64,000 nucleotides of DNA from Kordiimonas marina (GCF_023006325.1 NZ_JAINDF010000002.1:1-64000), one strand, 5' to 3'. Positions 9,568 through 19,152 are shown, counted from the stretch's first letter. Notes: a model not told the origin generated them from the sequence alone. A program made the numbers and translations.

Positions 9568-10203
9568 ATGTCGAAGGGGAAACCATTGAAGAATCCAATC
9601 ATCACAGCACTCGAAACGCGTATTTCGGCGAACCACTTCGATGCGGGTAAGGTCATGTCCGATGATCAGGTCGAGGAACTGATCAGGCTCGCGACATGCG
9701 CGCCATCGGCCTACAATCTGCAGAATTGGCGTTTCATTGCCGTTAGGTCTCCTGACGCGAAAGCGCGTCTTCAGGCTGCTTCCTATGGGCAAGCCAAAGT
9801 TTCTGAGGCGGCGGTTACGGTCATTGTTTGTGGCCAGTTACCCACTCATATGGACCTGGAGGAACGCCTTCGTCCCAGTGTCGAGGCGGGCTTCATGCCG
9901 CATGAAATGGCTGCTGCCTGGACAAGGGCGGCGGAGCGAGACTTTCGAGGCAATCCACAACGTCAGCGTGATGAAGCCATCCGCACGGCAACGCTTGGCG
10001 CCGCTTTTCTTATGTTCGCGGCCGAAGCCTATGGGCTTGTGTCATGTCCGATGGTCGGATTTGACCCGTCGACGGTTATGTCCGAGTTCGGCCTTGCCGC
10101 CAATGAGATACCCGTCGTTCTCGTCGCCGTTGGTTCCTCAGGCGATGGAAATTGGCCGCAGAAGCCTAGGCTGCCGGTCTCACAAATTCTGGAAACCGTC
10201 TGA
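9568..10203 (+). CDS. Nitroreductase-family flavoprotein
   Basis: A 211-residue member of the FMN-dependent nitroreductase superfamily, which reduces nitro groups, quinones or enones with NAD(P)H. The N-terminal RIS-type segment (ETRISANHF), APSAYNLQNWRF (about residues 47-58) and the C-terminal glycine-rich YGLVSCPMVGFDP segment fit the FMN-binding fold. It is divergent from the LysR gene and 48 bases upstream of the DMT exporter on the same strand. This arrangement suggests a LysR-controlled detoxification pair of reductase and efflux pump. Confidence 0.8.
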   Translation: MSKGKPLKNPIITALETRISANHFDAGKVMSDDQVEELIRLATCAPSAYNLQNWRFIAVRSPDAKARLQAASYGQAKVSEAAVTVIVCGQLPTHMDLEERLRPSVEAGFMPHEMAAAWTRAAERDFRGNPQRQRDEAIRTATLGAAFLMFAAEAYGLVSCPMVGFDPSTVMSEFGLAANEIPVVLVAVGSSGDGNWPQKPRLPVSQILETV

Positions 10204-10251
10204 AACCGCTGTCGCACGCAATCGCAGCAACGTTCTGAAAGAGGAAGAGCC

Positions 10252-11178
10252 ATGAAAATCGACAGCACCACCAATGCTCATATCGGCATGCTGCTTTGGG
10301 CGTTGATCGTCGGAACATCCTTTCCGGCGGTAGGCCTTTTAAGCCATGGACTTCCGCCGCTGCTGCTGACGGCCATGCGTTTCATGATCGGGGCTCTTGC
10401 TATGTTGCCAATGATCTGGCACCGCAAGGATAGACGACCTCATCTGTCGGGCATTCTTCTGTATGCGATTCTGGGGCTTTGTCTTGCCGCGTTTTTTGGC
10501 GCAATGTTCTGGGCCGCTCACAGAGTAACTGGACTTACCATGGCGGCTCTTTCGGTCAGTGTGCCTGTTTTAGCCTACGCTTTCGGCAGGCTATGGGGGG
10601 TGGAGCCCCCGGCCCCCCGCCTTCTGGCGATCTTTGCGCTTGGAACTTTCGGGTCTGTGGTTTTGGCCCTTGCCCAAAATAATGGTGGTGATGTGCAAAT
10701 TCGGTTTGGTTGGGACGAAGCCGTCTTCTTCCTGGGGTGTTTCTCTCTCGCCCTATACACAGTGCTATCGAAATGGGGCTTGGGGCGGCATATTCTATCG
10801 CCAAGTTCTGTTGTGCGCGCGTTCTGGAGTTTGGTCGCAGGGGCGTTTCTGATCGCTGCCGCTGGGCTATTCTTGGAACCGCTCGCTTTGTTGAGCCGTC
10901 TGGAATTAAGGGACGTGCTACTTCTGTCCTACCTTGGTGCCTGTTCGACCGGTGCAACCTTTTGGCTGTTGCAGCGCGGAGCCGGGGCTCTCACACCAGG
11001 TACTGTGACAGCGTATAATTATCTTGTGCCTTGCATTTCGTTGTTGGCGACGGTCTTGCTCAGGCCCGTAGTCATTGGCTTTGAGTGGGTGCCAGGAAGT
11101 TTGCTCGTCATCACAGCAATTGCACTTCTCTTTCATAATACAGCCAGTCGTTCCGATGTGCCGACACAGTCAAGATGA
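10252..11178 (+). CDS. EamA/DMT-family transporter
   Basis: A 308-residue membrane protein with about ten predicted helices arranged as two EamA repeats (roughly residues 10-145 and 155-300), the organisation of the drug/metabolite transporter superfamily. It starts with a good ribosome site (AGAGGAAGAG) and follows the nitroreductase closely. It is most likely an exporter of a small metabolite or drug; the substrate cannot be read from the sequence. It is the last chromosomal gene before the island. Confidence 0.88.
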   Translation: MKIDSTTNAHIGMLLWALIVGTSFPAVGLLSHGLPPLLLTAMRFMIGALAMLPMIWHRKDRRPHLSGILLYAILGLCLAAFFGAMFWAAHRVTGLTMAALSVSVPVLAYAFGRLWGVEPPAPRLLAIFALGTFGSVVLALAQNNGGDVQIRFGWDEAVFFLGCFSLALYTVLSKWGLGRHILSPSSVVRAFWSLVAGAFLIAAAGLFLEPLALLSRLELRDVLLLSYLGACSTGATFWLLQRGAGALTPGTVTAYNYLVPCISLLATVLLRPVVIGFEWVPGSLLVITAIALLFHNTASRSDVPTQSR

Positions 11179-11406
11179 CGGCTATCATTTGGCTAGCTTG
11201 ATTGTGAGGCACCATGGCCACCGGTAGCCATAACGCGGTCCTGTGCAATAGATTTGGGTCTGACCATCATCAACATCACGCTCTGTCCCTGACGTGAGCT
11301 CGTGACGTTGCGCTTCCGCCTTTATTGTCTTAATTCCCGATCCGAGTGTCGGGGAATTAACGCGTCTATGACGAGCTTTTAAAACGACAAGCTGGTTTCA
11401 GGAGAG

Positions 11407-11458
11407 GGAAAAATGGCGCACCCGAGAGGATTCGAACCTCTGGCCTCTGCCTTCGGAG
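11407..11458. repeat. Left attachment site of the island (truncated tRNA-Arg copy)
   Basis: This 52-bp segment is identical to 31612-31663. It corresponds to the tRNA-Arg(CCG) gene from the anticodon loop to the CCA end plus a short A/T tract, on the minus strand. The sequence diverges immediately after it, so it is not a functional tRNA. It marks the outer boundary left by site-specific integration. Confidence 0.95.
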
Positions 11459-11477
11459 AAATATTTTTGGCGTTTTG

Positions 11478-11500
11478 CATGCACTACTATGCTGTGCATG
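11478..11500. repeat. Inverted repeat CATGCAC/GTGCATG next to the left attachment site
   Basis: Seven-base perfect arms separated by nine bases, 19 bases inside the left attachment repeat. It could be a recombinase or accessory-factor site; that function is inferred from position only. Confidence 0.4.
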
Positions 11501-11588
11501 ATGTGAAATTATATAAATAAAAACAGTATATTAATTGACTTGTTGTCACGAGGTGCGCAGCATGCGTTTTCATGGAGTGGCGTCCATT

Positions 11589-11633
11589 TGCACTTATAGG
11601 TCACTTACGATGATCCTGTGCCTATGCACTTAT
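11589..11633 (+). repeat. Paired TGCACTTAT repeats, candidate integrase arm sites (left)
   Basis: TGCACTTAT occurs at 11589-11597 and 11625-11633, 17 bases upstream of the integrase start. Two close matches, TGCACTTAC (31533-31541) and TGCACTTAT (31544-31552), lie in the same orientation near the right attachment site. Short direct repeats at both ends of a tyrosine-recombinase element are the usual form of arm-type binding sites. Confidence 0.5.
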
Positions 11634-11649
11634 CAGGGGAAAGAGGGTC

Positions 11650-12861
11650 ATGCTTTCAAGGTTGAATCGCAAAGTTGTCGATCAGCTAGCGCCTGCGGCG
11701 AAACCCTACGAGGTGCGTGACACCCAGGTTAAGGGGTTGATCGTGCGTGTCCAACCCAGCGGCACTAAAAGCTATTACTGCGAATTTCGCAGAGGCCGCC
11801 GGATTAGCTTGGGTAAGGCATGTCATCTGTCGGTGGAGGAAGCGCGGACAGCAGCGATCACGGCTATTTCCGAGGCTAGAAACGGAGAAGACCCGGCTGC
11901 CGCGCGAAAGCGGCGCAAGGCGGTGTCTTCCTTCAAGGAATATCTGGACGCGCACTATGGTCCGTGGCTGATCGAAAACACTTCCTCGGGGGAGGCGACG
12001 ATCAAGCGGCTGAAAACGACGTTCGCATTTCTCCTAGCCCACAAGCTCGACGACATCCTGCTCTCCGACCTGGAAAAGTGGCGCACCAAGCGTTTGGCTG
12101 GCGGGGTCAAGCATACGACGGTCAATCGAGATATTTCCGCAGTCAAGGCCGCTTTGAATCGTGCTGTGGAATGGAAACTAATTGAAACTAACCCGCTTCA
12201 GGCGCTGAAGAAGTCGCGTGAGGACAAGATCGGCCGGGTCAGGTTCCTGAATGAGCAGGAACGAAAGCGGCTGTTTGAAGCCCTGGAGGCCAGAGAAGAA
12301 CGGATGAGATCTGAGCGCGACACGGCCAACCATTGGCGCCGGGAGCGAGGCTATGACCTGCTGCCGGACCTGAGACAAGTGACGTTTGCAGACCATTTGA
12401 AGCCCATGATCCTGCTGTCCTTGAACACGGGCCTGCGCCGCGGGGAGCTTTTCTCGCTCCGGCGGACAGATATTGACCTAAAAAACAAGCTGCTGACCGT
12501 CAGGGGCACCAACGCGAAATCTAAGCGGACCCGCCATGTCCCGCTCAACGCGGTTGCCTTGGCCGTTATGACGGATTGGCGGAAGCAATCTGCCGCTGGT
12601 GCGGAGTTAATTTTCGTGGGCAAGGGCGGTGGCATGTTCGATAACGTCAGTTCCAGTTGGGAACGACTGTTGGATGAGGCCGATATCATGGCCTTTCGCT
12701 GGCACGATATGCGCCATGACTTCGCCTCGCAGTTGGCGATGGCCGGGGTAGACCTCAATACGATCAGGGAGTTGTTGGGGCACAGCGACTACAGCATGAC
12801 ACTCAGGTATGCCCACTTGGCCCCCAACAAAATGGCGGATGCGGTAGCTAGAATTGGATGA
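11650..12861 (+). CDS. Tyrosine recombinase / site-specific integrase
   Basis: A 403-residue phage-type integrase that would insert and excise the island at tRNA-Arg. The N-terminal DUF4102/arm-binding-like region (about 1-95) is followed by a SAM-like core-binding domain (about 95-195). The catalytic domain has R263 (TGLRRGE), a lysine near 292, H352-x-x-R355 (HDMRH), H378 (LLGHSD) and the nucleophile Y387 (LRYAHL). All catalytic residues are present, so it should be active. It lies next to the truncated attachment copy rather than beside the intact tRNA, which is the less common arrangement. Confidence 0.95.
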   Translation: MLSRLNRKVVDQLAPAAKPYEVRDTQVKGLIVRVQPSGTKSYYCEFRRGRRISLGKACHLSVEEARTAAITAISEARNGEDPAAARKRRKAVSSFKEYLDAHYGPWLIENTSSGEATIKRLKTTFAFLLAHKLDDILLSDLEKWRTKRLAGGVKHTTVNRDISAVKAALNRAVEWKLIETNPLQALKKSREDKIGRVRFLNEQERKRLFEALEAREERMRSERDTANHWRRERGYDLLPDLRQVTFADHLKPMILLSLNTGLRRGELFSLRRTDIDLKNKLLTVRGTNAKSKRTRHVPLNAVALAVMTDWRKQSAAGAELIFVGKGGGMFDNVSSSWERLLDEADIMAFRWHDMRHDFASQLAMAGVDLNTIRELLGHSDYSMTLRYAHLAPNKMADAVARIG

Positions 12862-13020
12862 ATGCCAATCCTAAAAGCCGTTGAGCCTAAAATTTCTTCC
12901 CATGCCGGCTGCTAGATCATGGTTGGGCTTGCGGAATGTATTCAAAGCAACCTATCGTAGAGATTATGCAAACTTGAACGTAATTTTAGCCAGTAAAATG
13001 GTCGTTCTATGGGGAGGCTT

Positions 13021-15003
13021 ATGGGAAATCAGCAGGTTGTGCCCGCAGGGCTAGAATTAGACCGCTTAACCGAGCGATTGAAAGATCGCTACAGGAAACC
13101 GGTTAGGAAAAGTAGTACTCATCTGGGCGTCACTATCGATGGCGAAGATATTGCGTTCTCGGCGCCTGGCCAAGAACAGTATAAAAGTGGAATTTGTGCG
13201 TTTGTTCGCCGCAAGCCGCCCCAAGAATTTGCAGTTCAACTGAAACCAAAAGTTCTTCATTCAAAAGCTCGCTTCAACATCACGTCCGAACTGGCTCCAA
13301 ACCTTGTAGGGGCTGGCGAGGCTTGGGTGGTTAAGATCGGGACGGTTGCCGAATTAGATCGTTTTCTGGAATGGTTTGATCAGTTTGGGCATATCGGTGA
13401 AAAAGTTCTTCCTGATAGGGAGGTACAAGAGTTAGGGACAGAGCACCCGCTGAACCAAATCCTATATGGGCCTCCAGGTACTGGGAAAACGTTTAATCTC
13501 GCCCGTATAGCGGTTGAAATTTGCGATGGCAAAGCGCCAGAGGACCGCACGGAGTTGATGACGCGGTATCGAGAGTTGGTTAGCCAGAAGCGCATCGATT
13601 TTGTTACCTTTCATCAATCCTACTCCTATGAAGAATTTGTTCAGGGTTTACGACCCCATGCAGGCGACGAAGGGGAATCGAATAATTCGGGGGGCTTTTC
13701 TCTAAAGCCTGAAGATGGGATTTTCAAACGGATCGCTGATCGCGCAAAAACCGCTGGTGCGACTCTGGGCAAAATTGACACCCCCAAACTAACCAATCAA
13801 CGCATTTTCAAGATGTCGCTTGGTCAGGCCAATGATCCAGCAGATGCATATCTTTTTGAAGAATGTATGGAGAATGGGTACATCCTGCTTGGTTATGGTG
13901 GAGATGTGGACTGGTCTCAGGTTAAGCCGAAAAGCTTTTCCGACATCAAAGAATATTGGCGAGAGAAATTTAACCCTGAAGTGTCAGGAAACGATCCGAA
14001 TATTGTCTGTATAAACCACCTATTCTTGACAATGAAGGTGGGCGATTTTGTTGTTGTCTCGAAGGGCAATATGGCCTTTCGCGCTATCGGGGTGGTTGCA
14101 GGGGACTACGAATATGTAGCGCGAGAAGAGGATGGGTTTCATCATCGGCGCAAGGTTGACTGGATTTGGGTGCATGACGAGGGACTGCCCGTCGAAGAAA
14201 TTTATGACACGCGTTTCACCCAATATACGTTGGTAGAGATGAAGCGCGAAAAGCTGAATCAGGCCGCCTTTGAGCGGCTGGTGACCCCACACAGGGTTCT
14301 TGAGCAAGAAAATAAGGATAATTTTGTCCTGATTATGGATGAAATTAACCGTGCCAATATCTCCAAGGTCTTTGGTGAGCTAATTACATTGATTGAGGAC
14401 GACAAGAGGCTTGGTACGCTCAACGCATTAACTGCAAACCTGCCCTATTCTAAAATCCCGTTTGGGGTCCCCAAAAATTTGTATCTTCTGGGAACAATGA
14501 ATACAGCGGACCGCTCGATTGCACTTCTCGATACTGCACTGCGCAGACGGTTCAATTTCAGAGAGTTCATGCCTAACCCCGCGCTGCTCTCGAACAATAT
14601 CGATGGTGTCGATTTGCAGGGAGTGTTGACGACGCTCAATGCTCGCCTTGAGTATATGCTAGGCCGCGACTACCAGATTGGGCACGCATATTTTATGGAC
14701 TGCAAGACATTGGATGAGGTCTCAGATGTCATGCGTGGCAAAGTGCTACCTCTACTACAGGAATATTTTTATGATGACTGGTCTAAAATCTTTGCCGTGC
14801 TGGGAGAAGAGGGAGATGGCGGCACTTTCATGAGACGTTCAAAACTGAAATCTCCATTCGGCAATGAGGATGCCGCCCAAGACCGGTATGAAATGATAGT
14901 GGATGGCTCAGTACCGCCGGAGAAATTTCAAAAGCTATTTGACCTCATCTCGAATGAAATGAGTCCGGAGGTCCAGGATGTGGTGGTAAGTGCGGCTGAA
15001 TAG
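13021..15003 (+). CDS. mcrB: McrB-like AAA+ restriction NTPase with inserted EVE-like domain
   Basis: About 660 residues. An unrecognised N-terminal domain (1-130) precedes an AAA+ module of the McrB/MoxR type: Walker A GPPGTGKT beginning at G150, Walker B LIMDEINRAN with D440, and sensor/arginine region NTADRSIALLDTALRRRF. Between Walker A and Walker B there is an extra segment of about 170 residues with DFVVVSKGNMAFRAIGVVAG and a following W-x-W, resembling an EVE/PUA-like modified-base reader. McrB translocates on modified DNA with McrC as nuclease. The start at 13021 follows GGGGAGG; an ATG at 13009 is the alternative. The next gene starts 2 bases after the stop. Confidence 0.85.
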   Translation: MGNQQVVPAGLELDRLTERLKDRYRKPVRKSSTHLGVTIDGEDIAFSAPGQEQYKSGICAFVRRKPPQEFAVQLKPKVLHSKARFNITSELAPNLVGAGEAWVVKIGTVAELDRFLEWFDQFGHIGEKVLPDREVQELGTEHPLNQILYGPPGTGKTFNLARIAVEICDGKAPEDRTELMTRYRELVSQKRIDFVTFHQSYSYEEFVQGLRPHAGDEGESNNSGGFSLKPEDGIFKRIADRAKTAGATLGKIDTPKLTNQRIFKMSLGQANDPADAYLFEECMENGYILLGYGGDVDWSQVKPKSFSDIKEYWREKFNPEVSGNDPNIVCINHLFLTMKVGDFVVVSKGNMAFRAIGVVAGDYEYVAREEDGFHHRRKVDWIWVHDEGLPVEEIYDTRFTQYTLVEMKREKLNQAAFERLVTPHRVLEQENKDNFVLIMDEINRANISKVFGELITLIEDDKRLGTLNALTANLPYSKIPFGVPKNLYLLGTMNTADRSIALLDTALRRRFNFREFMPNPALLSNNIDGVDLQGVLTTLNARLEYMLGRDYQIGHAYFMDCKTLDEVSDVMRGKVLPLLQEYFYDDWSKIFAVLGEEGDGGTFMRRSKLKSPFGNEDAAQDRYEMIVDGSVPPEKFQKLFDLISNEMSPEVQDVVVSAAE

Positions 15004-15005
15004 CA

Positions 15006-16283
15006 ATGAGGCACTATTCTATACAAGAGTGGGACAAGATTGCCATAAGCGACCGGTCTTCAGGGCATAGCCTGTCGAGAGCCGACTCAGAGGTCTTGGA
15101 AAGACTAGTTGAAGAGATAGCCCCTCAAGCCGGTTTGCAAGGTCGCAATATCCTTCAATGTGGCTATTCGCATTTGACCGCCCAACAGGTCGTAGGTGTT
15201 GTTCAAACATCAGAATTTGCGCTCGAAATACTACCCAAAATTGGTGGCCAGGATGCAAGAGATTTGCGCAAAAACCTGGTGCATATGCTGATAGTTACGA
15301 CAGGCCTCGATGTGGCCGAGGGGCCCGGTACTACGTTATCGGCCCAAAACACGGACTTACTAGAGTGTGTTATCGGCTTTTTACTTCGAGAGATGGCTGC
15401 GCTTGTGCGTCAGGGTCTTGCCACGGGTTATATTGGGTACTCCGATGACCTAGCCATGCTCCGCGGCAGTTTGAATGTTTCAAGGCAATTCACAAAGTTT
15501 GCTGTTAATCCCAGCCGGGTATCTTGCCAGTTTGATGAGCTTAGCAAGGACATACCAATCAATCAGTTCTTGAAACTTGCTCTTGTGAAGCTGAAGAGGT
15601 TGGCCTGTTCATTCGAAAATAAGAAGCTGCTGGTTCAATTGGAGCATGCCTTTGCCGATGTGTCTTTAGTGGACAGACGAGCCATCCGGCCAGGTTCAAT
15701 TGAACTCGATCGCCGCTTTCTCCATTATTCAAATGCCCTGAAATTGGCACAGCTTGTTTTGGACTCCTGTTATCAGACGACATCGTTTGGCAATTATGCC
15801 GGAATGTCGCTGCTCTTTGAGATGAATACGTTGTTTGAGGCGTATGTCGCGAAATTGGCCCACAGTGTCGCGGCGACTATTGGCCGCCGGGCAAAGACCC
15901 AGAGTCCGCACAGGTACCTGGCTAGGGATGCTCAGGGCCTACCCGCCTTCAAGATGATACCTGATATAACTGTCTGGGAGGGTGAGCGGTGCGACATGGT
16001 CATCGATACCAAATGGAAGGTTATACAGACCTCGTCTTTTTCCGGTTCGATCGCTTCAAACATTGCCTCTTCAGATGTCTATCAAATGCTGGCCTACAGT
16101 GAAGGTTATCAGCCTCGGCGGCTTGTGTTGCTGTATCCTCATGATGAAAAGTTGGAGGGTGCGCCAGGGCTGCGGACCTCATTCAACCTTCCTGGTGGCG
16201 GCGCCGCACTTGAAATATGGACGCTGGACGTAAACCAGCTCAACCTAGTCCCTCAGCAACTTAGACGCCTCATAGAGAACTAA
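15006..16283 (+). CDS. mcrC: McrC-like restriction endonuclease subunit
   Basis: A 425-residue McrC-family protein, the nuclease partner of McrB. The N-terminal region contains the McrC-type segment FALEILPKIGG, and the C-terminal domain has a PD-(D/E)xK nuclease motif: P319-D320 and D334-T-K336 (VIDTKWK). It lies two bases downstream of mcrB, forming a typical modification-dependent restriction pair that cleaves DNA carrying methylated or hydroxymethylated bases. The gene is less GC-rich than the flanking chromosome, consistent with acquisition. Confidence 0.88.
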   Translation: MRHYSIQEWDKIAISDRSSGHSLSRADSEVLERLVEEIAPQAGLQGRNILQCGYSHLTAQQVVGVVQTSEFALEILPKIGGQDARDLRKNLVHMLIVTTGLDVAEGPGTTLSAQNTDLLECVIGFLLREMAALVRQGLATGYIGYSDDLAMLRGSLNVSRQFTKFAVNPSRVSCQFDELSKDIPINQFLKLALVKLKRLACSFENKKLLVQLEHAFADVSLVDRRAIRPGSIELDRRFLHYSNALKLAQLVLDSCYQTTSFGNYAGMSLLFEMNTLFEAYVAKLAHSVAATIGRRAKTQSPHRYLARDAQGLPAFKMIPDITVWEGERCDMVIDTKWKVIQTSSFSGSIASNIASSDVYQMLAYSEGYQPRRLVLLYPHDEKLEGAPGLRTSFNLPGGGAALEIWTLDVNQLNLVPQQLRRLIEN

Positions 16284-16374
16284 GACATGGGCGGGGGAAA
16301 CAATGGGCGTTCTTTAGCTAGAGACGCAATGTGTTCTGTTTCCCAAGACGCTATAGGGGCTGGACAAATTCGTT

Positions 16375-19152
16375 GTGAACCATCAGCTTACGGTTGTTGG
16401 GCTGAAGGTTGCCAAGGAATTTGATGTGCTGACCCCCGAGCAGGCCGCGCGGCAGGAAATCGATAAGCTGCTGACCAATTCAGGTTGGCTGTTGCAGGAT
16501 CGCGATCAATTCAGCCGGTCGGCGGGTCTAGGCGTGGCGGTGCGGGAATTTCCACTGCCGGGCGGTTTCTGCGACTATCTGCTGTTCATCGACGGCCGGG
16601 CCGCAGGCGTGATCGAAGCCAAAAAAGCCGGCGTGACGCTGAGCGGTGTTGCTGAGCAGGCCGAAAAATATATGGCCCGCTTGCCGGAGCATCTGGCGCG
16701 CTGGCATGACACGCTGGTGTTCGATTATGAAAGCACGGGCGAGGAAACCTTTTTCCGTGACCTGCGCGACCCGCGGCCCCGGTCGCGCCGCCTGTTCGCC
16801 TTTCACCGCCCCGAAACATTGCATGAATGGTTGCGCCAGCCGGAAACCTTGCGCGGCCGGCTCCGCACAATGCCGCCCCTTAACCCGGCGGGGTTGCGCG
16901 CCTGTCAGGTGGAAGCGATCGAAGGGCTGGAGCATTCGCTTGCCGATGATCGCCCGCGGGCGCTGATTCAGCTGGCGACCGGTGCCGGCAAAACCTTTAC
17001 CGCCTGCTCCTTTTCCTATCGCCTGATCCGCGAGGCCGGGGCAAAGCGCATCCTGTTCCTGGTCGACCGCAACAATCTGGGTGACCAGACACTGAAGGAG
17101 TTTCAGGCCTTTCACCCGCCAGGCGCCGCCAACCGCTTCACCGATACCTATATCGTGCAGCACCTGCATTCGCAGCGGATCGACCCTGATGCCAAGGTGG
17201 TGATCACTACCATCCAGCGCCTTTATTCGATCCTGCGCGGGCAGGAAATGGCGGAGGAGGACGAAGAAGCATCCAGCTTCGAGAAATGGCAGGCCGATGA
17301 AGCCGAGCCTTTGCCGCTGGCCTACAATCCCGACGTGCCGATCGAGACCTTCGATTTCATCGTCACCGACGAATGCCATCGGTCCATCTATGGCCTGTGG
17401 CGGCAGGTGCTGGAATATTTCGATGCCTCGATCATCGGGCTGACCGCCACGCCGTCCAAACACACGCTCGGCTTTTTCAACAAGAATCTGGTGGCTGAAT
17501 ATCCTTATGACCGCTCGGTCGCCGATGGGGTCAATGTCGGTTATGAAATCTACCGCATCCGCACGCGCGTGACCGAAGAAGGCGGCATGGTGGAAACCGG
17601 CGATACCGGGTTCCAGGTGCCGGTCAGGGACAAACGCACCCGCCGCATGCGCTATGAAACGCTGGACGAGGACCTGGCCTATACCGCGAAGGAGCTGGAC
17701 CGGTCGGTTGTGAACCCCAACCAGATCCGCACAGTGCTGCAGGTCTATAAGGACCGGGTATTCACAGAATTGTTCCCCGACCGTACCGGTGACTGGCTGC
17801 CCAAGACGCTGATCTTCGCCAAGGATGACAATCACGCCGAAGAAATCATCCATGCGGTGCGCGAAGTGTTTGGTGAAGGCAATGAGTTCGCCAAGAAGAT
17901 CACCTACCGCAACACCGGCGAAGACCCCAAGGCATTGATCAAGGCTTTCCGGGTCGACCCCTTCCCGCGCGTGGCCGTGACGGTGGATATGATCGCCACC
18001 GGCACCGACATCAAGCCGGTGGAGGTGCTGATCTTTATGCGCGACGTGAAGTCGGAAGGCTATTATGAGCAGATGAAGGGCCGGGGCGTGCGCACCATCC
18101 CGGACGCCGACCTGAAGACCGTTACGCCGGACGCCAAAACCAAGACCCGCTTTATCCTGATCGACGCCGTCGGTGTGTCCGAAAGCAAAAAGAACGCATC
18201 CCAACCGCTTGAACGCAAGCATGGTGTCGGCTTCGAGGCGCTGATGGAACAGGTTGCCATGGGCCGGCGCGACGACGACGCCCTGTCCTCCCTCGCTGCG
18301 CGCCTGGCGATGCTGGATCGCAAGCTGACGGAGGAAGACCGGGCCTGGGTGCGTGACATCACGGACGGCCTGGCCCCGCGTGACCTTGCTAATGCGCTTT
18401 TGGACGCCATCGACCCGGACAAACAGGCGGAAGCCGGCGGGGCAGAGGCAGCACGGGATCTTGTCGATGCTGCGTGCCGACCGTTTGACAGCCCGGCGGT
18501 GCGTGCGCTTTTGAAGGACCTGAAGACCAAGGCTGACATCGTGATAGATGAAATCACCACCGACGCGGTGATTGGCGCCGGCTTCGACATGAAGCGCGCC
18601 GAGGAAACGGTGAAAAGCTTCCGGGACTTCATTGAGGAAAACCGCGATGAGCTGACGGCCCTCCAGATCCTCTATAACCAGCCGCAGGGCCGCCAGCGGC
18701 TGACCTATGCCGCCATCCGCGAACTGGTGCAGCGCCTGACCGATCCGCCGCGTTACCTGACCACCGCCAATGTGTGGCAGGCCTACAAGCGGCTGGATGC
18801 CGCCCATGTGCGCGGCGCGCCGGTGGATGACCAATTGACGGAGGTGGTCAGCCTGGTGCGCTTTGCCCTCGGCCAAGTGGATATGCTGGAACCCTTCGCC
18901 GCCGTGGTCGAACAGCGTTTCAACCTGTGGCTCGGGCGCGAAAAGAAGGCAGGGCGCGCCTATACGGCGGAACAAGAAAGCTGGCTTCGGGCCATCGCCT
19001 CCTTTATAGCTGCGAACGCCGAAATCAGCCCGCGCGATTTTCAGGAGGCCCCGAGCCTTGCCGACCGTGGCGGTGTGCTGGCGGCGCGTAAGATATTGGG
19101 GGCAGGCTTGAACGATATGCTGAATGATCTGCAAAGGGCGCTGGTGGCGTGA
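16375..19152 (+). CDS. hsdR: Type I restriction endonuclease subunit R
   Basis: A 925-residue HsdR, the motor and nuclease subunit of a type I R-M complex. The N-terminal PD-(D/E)xK-like nuclease region includes GVIEAKKAG. The SF2 translocase has Walker A ATGAGKT (201-207), DECH at 332-335, and the TAT motif in GLTATP. The C-terminal helical domain is of the EcoEI type. The GTG start has no strong ribosome site, so the exact start is uncertain. The stop overlaps the hsdS start by a base (TGATG). Codon use is GC-rich, like the host and unlike the neighbouring mcrBC. Confidence 0.93.
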   Translation: MNHQLTVVGLKVAKEFDVLTPEQAARQEIDKLLTNSGWLLQDRDQFSRSAGLGVAVREFPLPGGFCDYLLFIDGRAAGVIEAKKAGVTLSGVAEQAEKYMARLPEHLARWHDTLVFDYESTGEETFFRDLRDPRPRSRRLFAFHRPETLHEWLRQPETLRGRLRTMPPLNPAGLRACQVEAIEGLEHSLADDRPRALIQLATGAGKTFTACSFSYRLIREAGAKRILFLVDRNNLGDQTLKEFQAFHPPGAANRFTDTYIVQHLHSQRIDPDAKVVITTIQRLYSILRGQEMAEEDEEASSFEKWQADEAEPLPLAYNPDVPIETFDFIVTDECHRSIYGLWRQVLEYFDASIIGLTATPSKHTLGFFNKNLVAEYPYDRSVADGVNVGYEIYRIRTRVTEEGGMVETGDTGFQVPVRDKRTRRMRYETLDEDLAYTAKELDRSVVNPNQIRTVLQVYKDRVFTELFPDRTGDWLPKTLIFAKDDNHAEEIIHAVREVFGEGNEFAKKITYRNTGEDPKALIKAFRVDPFPRVAVTVDMIATGTDIKPVEVLIFMRDVKSEGYYEQMKGRGVRTIPDADLKTVTPDAKTKTRFILIDAVGVSESKKNASQPLERKHGVGFEALMEQVAMGRRDDDALSSLAARLAMLDRKLTEEDRAWVRDITDGLAPRDLANALLDAIDPDKQAEAGGAEAARDLVDAACRPFDSPAVRALLKDLKTKADIVIDEITTDAVIGAGFDMKRAEETVKSFRDFIEENRDELTALQILYNQPQGRQRLTYAAIRELVQRLTDPPRYLTTANVWQAYKRLDAAHVRGAPVDDQLTEVVSLVRFALGQVDMLEPFAAVVEQRFNLWLGREKKAGRAYTAEQESWLRAIASFIAANAEISPRDFQEAPSLADRGGVLAARKILGAGLNDMLNDLQRALVA

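Larger units (their letters stand above)
11179..11649. other. Intergenic region spanning the left island boundary
   Basis: No convincing gene lies in this 470-base stretch. It holds an imperfect hairpin at 11330-11360 (TTAATTCCC arms) on the chromosomal side, the truncated tRNA-Arg copy (11407-11458), an inverted repeat CATGCAC/GTGCATG at 11478-11500, an AT-rich stretch near 11500-11535, and two TGCACTTAT repeats (11589-11597 and 11625-11633) just before the integrase gene. Confidence 0.7.

Noticed and set aside
11330-11360. Intrinsic terminator of the DMT transporter gene
   Set aside because: The hairpin has a bulge, lies 150 bases past the stop and has no T-run on either strand.
11407-11458. 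A second tRNA-Arg gene
   Set aside because: Only the 3' part from the anticodon loop to the CCA end is present; the acceptor 5' strand, D arm and half the anticodon stem are missing. It is an attachment-site remnant.
16528-19134. Long open frame on the minus strand opposite hsdR
   Set aside because: It is a composition-driven shadow of the GC-rich hsdR gene, with no recognisable motifs; the same applies to the long antisense frames opposite the TonB-dependent receptors and polA.
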